Program-made: the position numbers and the translations under genes | The notes under the pieces: generated by a model | The model's input: the letters and a program-made list of their open reading frames with translations, nothing else | The model's database searches: none | What the model was told of the DNA's origin: nothing | Origin: Sphingobium sp. OAS761 | Lineage (GTDB): Bacteria > Pseudomonadota > Alphaproteobacteria > Sphingomonadales > Sphingomonadaceae | Assembly (NCBI RefSeq): GCF_024168485.1 | Contig: NZ_JALJVY010000004.1 | Span: forward strand, 62,001-126,000 | Reading direction: 5' to 3' | DNA length: 64,000 nucleotides | Part shown: piece by piece, positions 63,297-64,000 of the stretch | How the letters are laid out: each line of letters begins with the position of its first letter | How positions within the stretch are numbered: position 1 is the stretch's first letter

Positions 63297-63668
63297 TCAA
63301 AATAAGCGCGATCCGTTGGGAACAGCCTTGTCCGGCGCAAACAGGGTCACGGCTCCAGCGTCGTCTGCGAACCCCAGGGTCAGCACTTCCGACATGAATT
63401 TGCCGATCTGGCGCGGGGGAAAGTTGACCACGGCGGCCACCTGGCGGCCGGGCAGATCCGCTATCGCGTGGTTCTCGGTGATCTGGGCGCTGGATTTCCT
63501 GCGGCCGATGGTCGGGCCGAAATCTATCAGCAGCTTGTAGGCGGGCTTGCGTGCTTCTGGATATGGCTCGGCCGAAACGATCGTGCCTACGCGGATATCG
63601 ACCTTCAGGAAATCGTCGAAGGCGATCAGATCGGCGGCGGGCGCAGCGGGATCATGGAGCAGGTGCAT
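63297..63668 (-). CDS. csaA: CsaA-type tRNA-binding protein
   Basis: Protein of 123 residues with an OB-fold tRNA-binding domain: FLKVDIRVGTIVSAEPYPEA, YKLLIDFGPTIGRRKSSAQI, QVAAVVNFPPRQIGKFMSEV and LTLFAPDK-type end (VTLFAPDKAVPNGSRLF). Family members bind tRNA and may act as chaperones. It follows the DUF2490 gene by 6 bases on the same strand. Confidence 0.92.
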   Translation of the reverse strand: MHLLHDPAAPAADLIAFDDFLKVDIRVGTIVSAEPYPEARKPAYKLLIDFGPTIGRRKSSAQITENHAIADLPGRQVAAVVNFPPRQIGKFMSEVLTLGFADDAGAVTLFAPDKAVPNGSRLF

Positions 63669-63674
63669 TTTCCT

Positions 63675-64000
63675 TCAATGCCGCAATTGCAGCGTCAGGA
63701 GAAGCACATGATCCATATCATCGGCGCGCGCGCGCTGGCGCCCATACTGGTTGAGATAGCCGGCCTCCATGGTCGATCTGCCCGATAACGGCAGTTCCAG
63801 TCCCGCGAAGCTGCGCACACGGTCGAACCCCTTGCGCGCGCCCCAGCCCGTTTCGTTGAGCGCGAAAAAGGCTTCCGCATAGCCCAGCGCAGCCACGCCG
63901 CCATCGGACAGCGGCACGGCCAGCCGCAACATTTCGCGCATTCGCCAGCCTGTGCCGTCGCGACCCTCCACCCGGCGCTGTTCGAGCCGGGTGCGCGACG
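63675..64000 (-). CDS. DUF2490 family protein, C-terminal part (cut by window edge)
   Basis: About 108 residues are visible, running in from the right edge: RLEQRRVEGRDGTGWRMREM, LGYAEAFFALNETGWGARKG and GYLNQYGRQRARADDMDHVL. Alternating residues and the RLEQR/N-E-x-GW pattern fit DUF2490, an outer-membrane-barrel-like family. The start is outside the window. Confidence 0.78.
   Translation of the reverse strand, partial: SRTRLEQRRVEGRDGTGWRMREMLRLAVPLSDGGVAALGYAEAFFALNETGWGARKGFDRVRSFAGLELPLSGRSTMEAGYLNQYGRQRARADDMDHVLLLTLQLRH

Noticed and set aside
1-64000. CRISPR arrays
   Set aside because: No regularly spaced repeats of 25-40 bp were seen; the only long direct repeat is the pair of attachment sites 22.5 kb apart.

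Overview
The window is GC-rich, densely coded DNA whose gene families (STN-type TonB receptors with FecI/FecR, PepSY/DUF3649/DUF3325 iron-uptake neighbours, an ECF sigma with a DGPF partner, Ku/LigD, KdpFABC) point to an alphaproteobacterium, most likely a sphingomonad. This is inferred from gene content and codon flavour, not from a marker gene. The only tRNA sequence seen is two identical partial copies of the 3' half of a tRNA-Lys(CTT)-like gene.

Layout. 1-6.5 kb: siderophore-uptake genes on the minus strand (TonB receptor, DUF3649, PepSY, DUF3325, then FecI, FecR and a receptor cut by the window edge). 6.8-13.7 kb: a stress-type cluster with two glutathione transferases, a DHFR-like fragment, a Ca-binding-repeat protein, an ECF42-type sigma factor with its YCII/DGPF partner, a DoxX-like protein, two AHSA1/SRPBCC proteins and a frameshifted DUF899 gene. 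Three promoters here share the pattern TGTCGG-N17-CGTC, so much of the cluster looks like one sigma regulon. 13.7-18.5 kb: a cobQ remnant, then a nitric-oxide module (NsrR-like Rrf2 repressor, truncated haemoglobin, DUF1971, flavohaemoglobin, membrane proteins). 18.6-23.0 kb: an arsenic operon (arsR, two unrelated arsC types, ACR3, arsH) running into chrA. 23.5-28.1 kb: a mobile-type module of a serine recombinase (frameshifted) overlapping two ParB/RepB-like genes, a divergent HTH protein and an RHH/PIN toxin-antitoxin pair.

28,330-50,869: an integrated element of about 22.5 kb bounded by perfect 45-bp direct repeats of the tRNA 3' half, with a tyrosine integrase at its right end. It carries HEPN-like and unknown genes at the left, a large ParB-like protein, a complete second FecI/FecR/TonB-receptor/PepSY/DUF3649/DUF3325/TonB iron locus, a three-gene cluster of large uncharacterised proteins (helical-repeat protein, nuclease-like protein, DUF4209 protein with an R-x4-H motif), a GNAT enzyme, a DUF433/DUF5615 toxin-antitoxin pair and a DUF6088 protein. 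The three-gene cluster at 41.5-47.0 kb is the best candidate for an undescribed defence system.

50.9-64 kb: kdpFABC with kdpE downstream on the minus strand and kdpD divergent, with 11-bp-spaced direct repeats between them; then Ku and LigD (end joining), a transposase remnant, csaA and a partial DUF2490 gene.
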